Assembly (NCBI RefSeq): GCF_016508255.1
Contig: NZ_JADVKT010000002.1
Location: 496,001-560,000, forward strand
Direction: 5' to 3'
From: Acinetobacter calcoaceticus
GTDB taxonomy: Bacteria > Pseudomonadota > Gammaproteobacteria > Pseudomonadales > Moraxellaceae
DNA length: 64,000 bases
In this document: one piece after another, positions 63,860-64,000 of the stretch
Layout of the letters: every line of letters begins with the position of its first letter
How positions within the stretch are numbered: the stretch's first letter is position 1
The notes under the pieces: model-generated
Seen by the model: the letters and a program-made list of their open reading frames with translations, nothing else
What the model was told of the DNA's origin: nothing
Databases searched by the model: none
Made by a program: the position numbers and the translations under genes

Positions 63860-64000
63860 GCATCAAAAAACGCGGATTGGCTAAAGGACGTGGTTTAGAT
63901 GCATTACTTGGTTCAATTCAAAAAGAAAAACTACAACTGGAAGCACAGGCATTAGACCACGGACAGTTAAAGCAAATTGATGTGAATTTACTGAAACGTG
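63856..64000 (+). CDS. parB: ParB/Spo0J partition protein, 5' part only
   Basis: 48 residues before the right edge: MSIKKRGLAKGRGLDALLGSI..., the conserved N-terminal ParA-interacting motif (KGRGLDALLG), then LKQIDVNLLKR at the start of the CTP/nucleotide-binding domain. The remainder lies beyond the window. No parS sequence was seen inside the window. Confidence 0.95.
   Translation, partial: MSIKKRGLAKGRGLDALLGSIQKEKLQLEAQALDHGQLKQIDVNLLKR

Overview
The window is chromosomal DNA of an Acinetobacter, almost certainly of the calcoaceticus-baumannii complex. The base composition is AT-rich, and terminators have the A-run/GC-stem/T-run form common in the genus. The gene content matches what I remember of A. 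baumannii: a blaOXA-51-like gene between fxsA and a GNAT gene, a second PACE efflux gene next to a LysR regulator, a four-gene chaperone-usher pilus, putA/putP with an Lrp-type regulator, surA-lptD facing amgK-murU, and rsmG-parA-parB. The OXA protein has all class D motifs but differs from typical OXA-51 at many positions, mostly in its signal region, so the host may be a relative of A. baumannii rather than a typical strain. No insertion sequence, prophage, CRISPR array, rRNA or integron was seen. Layout. 1-4.8 kb: 5' end of a DcaP-like porin gene, an Lrp-type regulator, a YebC-type regulator, a PlsC-like acyltransferase, a TetR regulator, then a heme-oxygenase-like protein behind a near-consensus Fur box, and tRNA-Ile2(CAU). 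4.8-6 kb is a gene-poor AT-rich gap. 6-12 kb holds transporters and their regulators (LysR/PACE, NCS1 permease, EamA exporter/LysR) and two tiny genes. 12.7-17.6 kb is the pilus operon (major subunit, chaperone, usher, tip adhesin). 18-28 kb carries bioB, queG facing nnr, ruvC, an XRE-cupin/GNAT pair, the chromosomal OXA beta-lactamase, fxsA and metK. 28.9-35.7 kb has tkt, OsmC and YceI proteins, an LRAT-like protein, a DUF2233 protein, trmA and a GrpB-family pseudogene. 35.8-41.7 kb is a proline-use module: trifunctional-type PutA without its N-terminal DNA-binding domain, an Lrp-type regulator and PutP. 42-51.3 kb carries a sirtuin, a solitary gcvH, an AraC regulator, MaoC with an ABC exporter, an sstT operon, a BigR-like ArsR regulator and a second TetR paralogous to the first. 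51.6-64 kb is housekeeping: roxA-maf-DUF2237, pgk, fba, surA-lptD, amgK-murU, rsmG, parA and the start of parB. How genes work together: tkt, pgk and fba serve central carbon metabolism; lptD, surA, amgK and murU serve envelope assembly and peptidoglycan recycling; PutA, PutP and the Lrp-type regulator import and oxidise proline; the pilus genes form one export-assembly unit. Points most worth a second look are the Fur box with the heme-oxygenase-like gene, the internally deleted grpB-like pseudogene, hairpins that match no gene (possible small RNAs), the promoter plus palindromic operator at 50.5 kb, the sirtuin lacking its zinc cysteines, and the divergent OXA enzyme.
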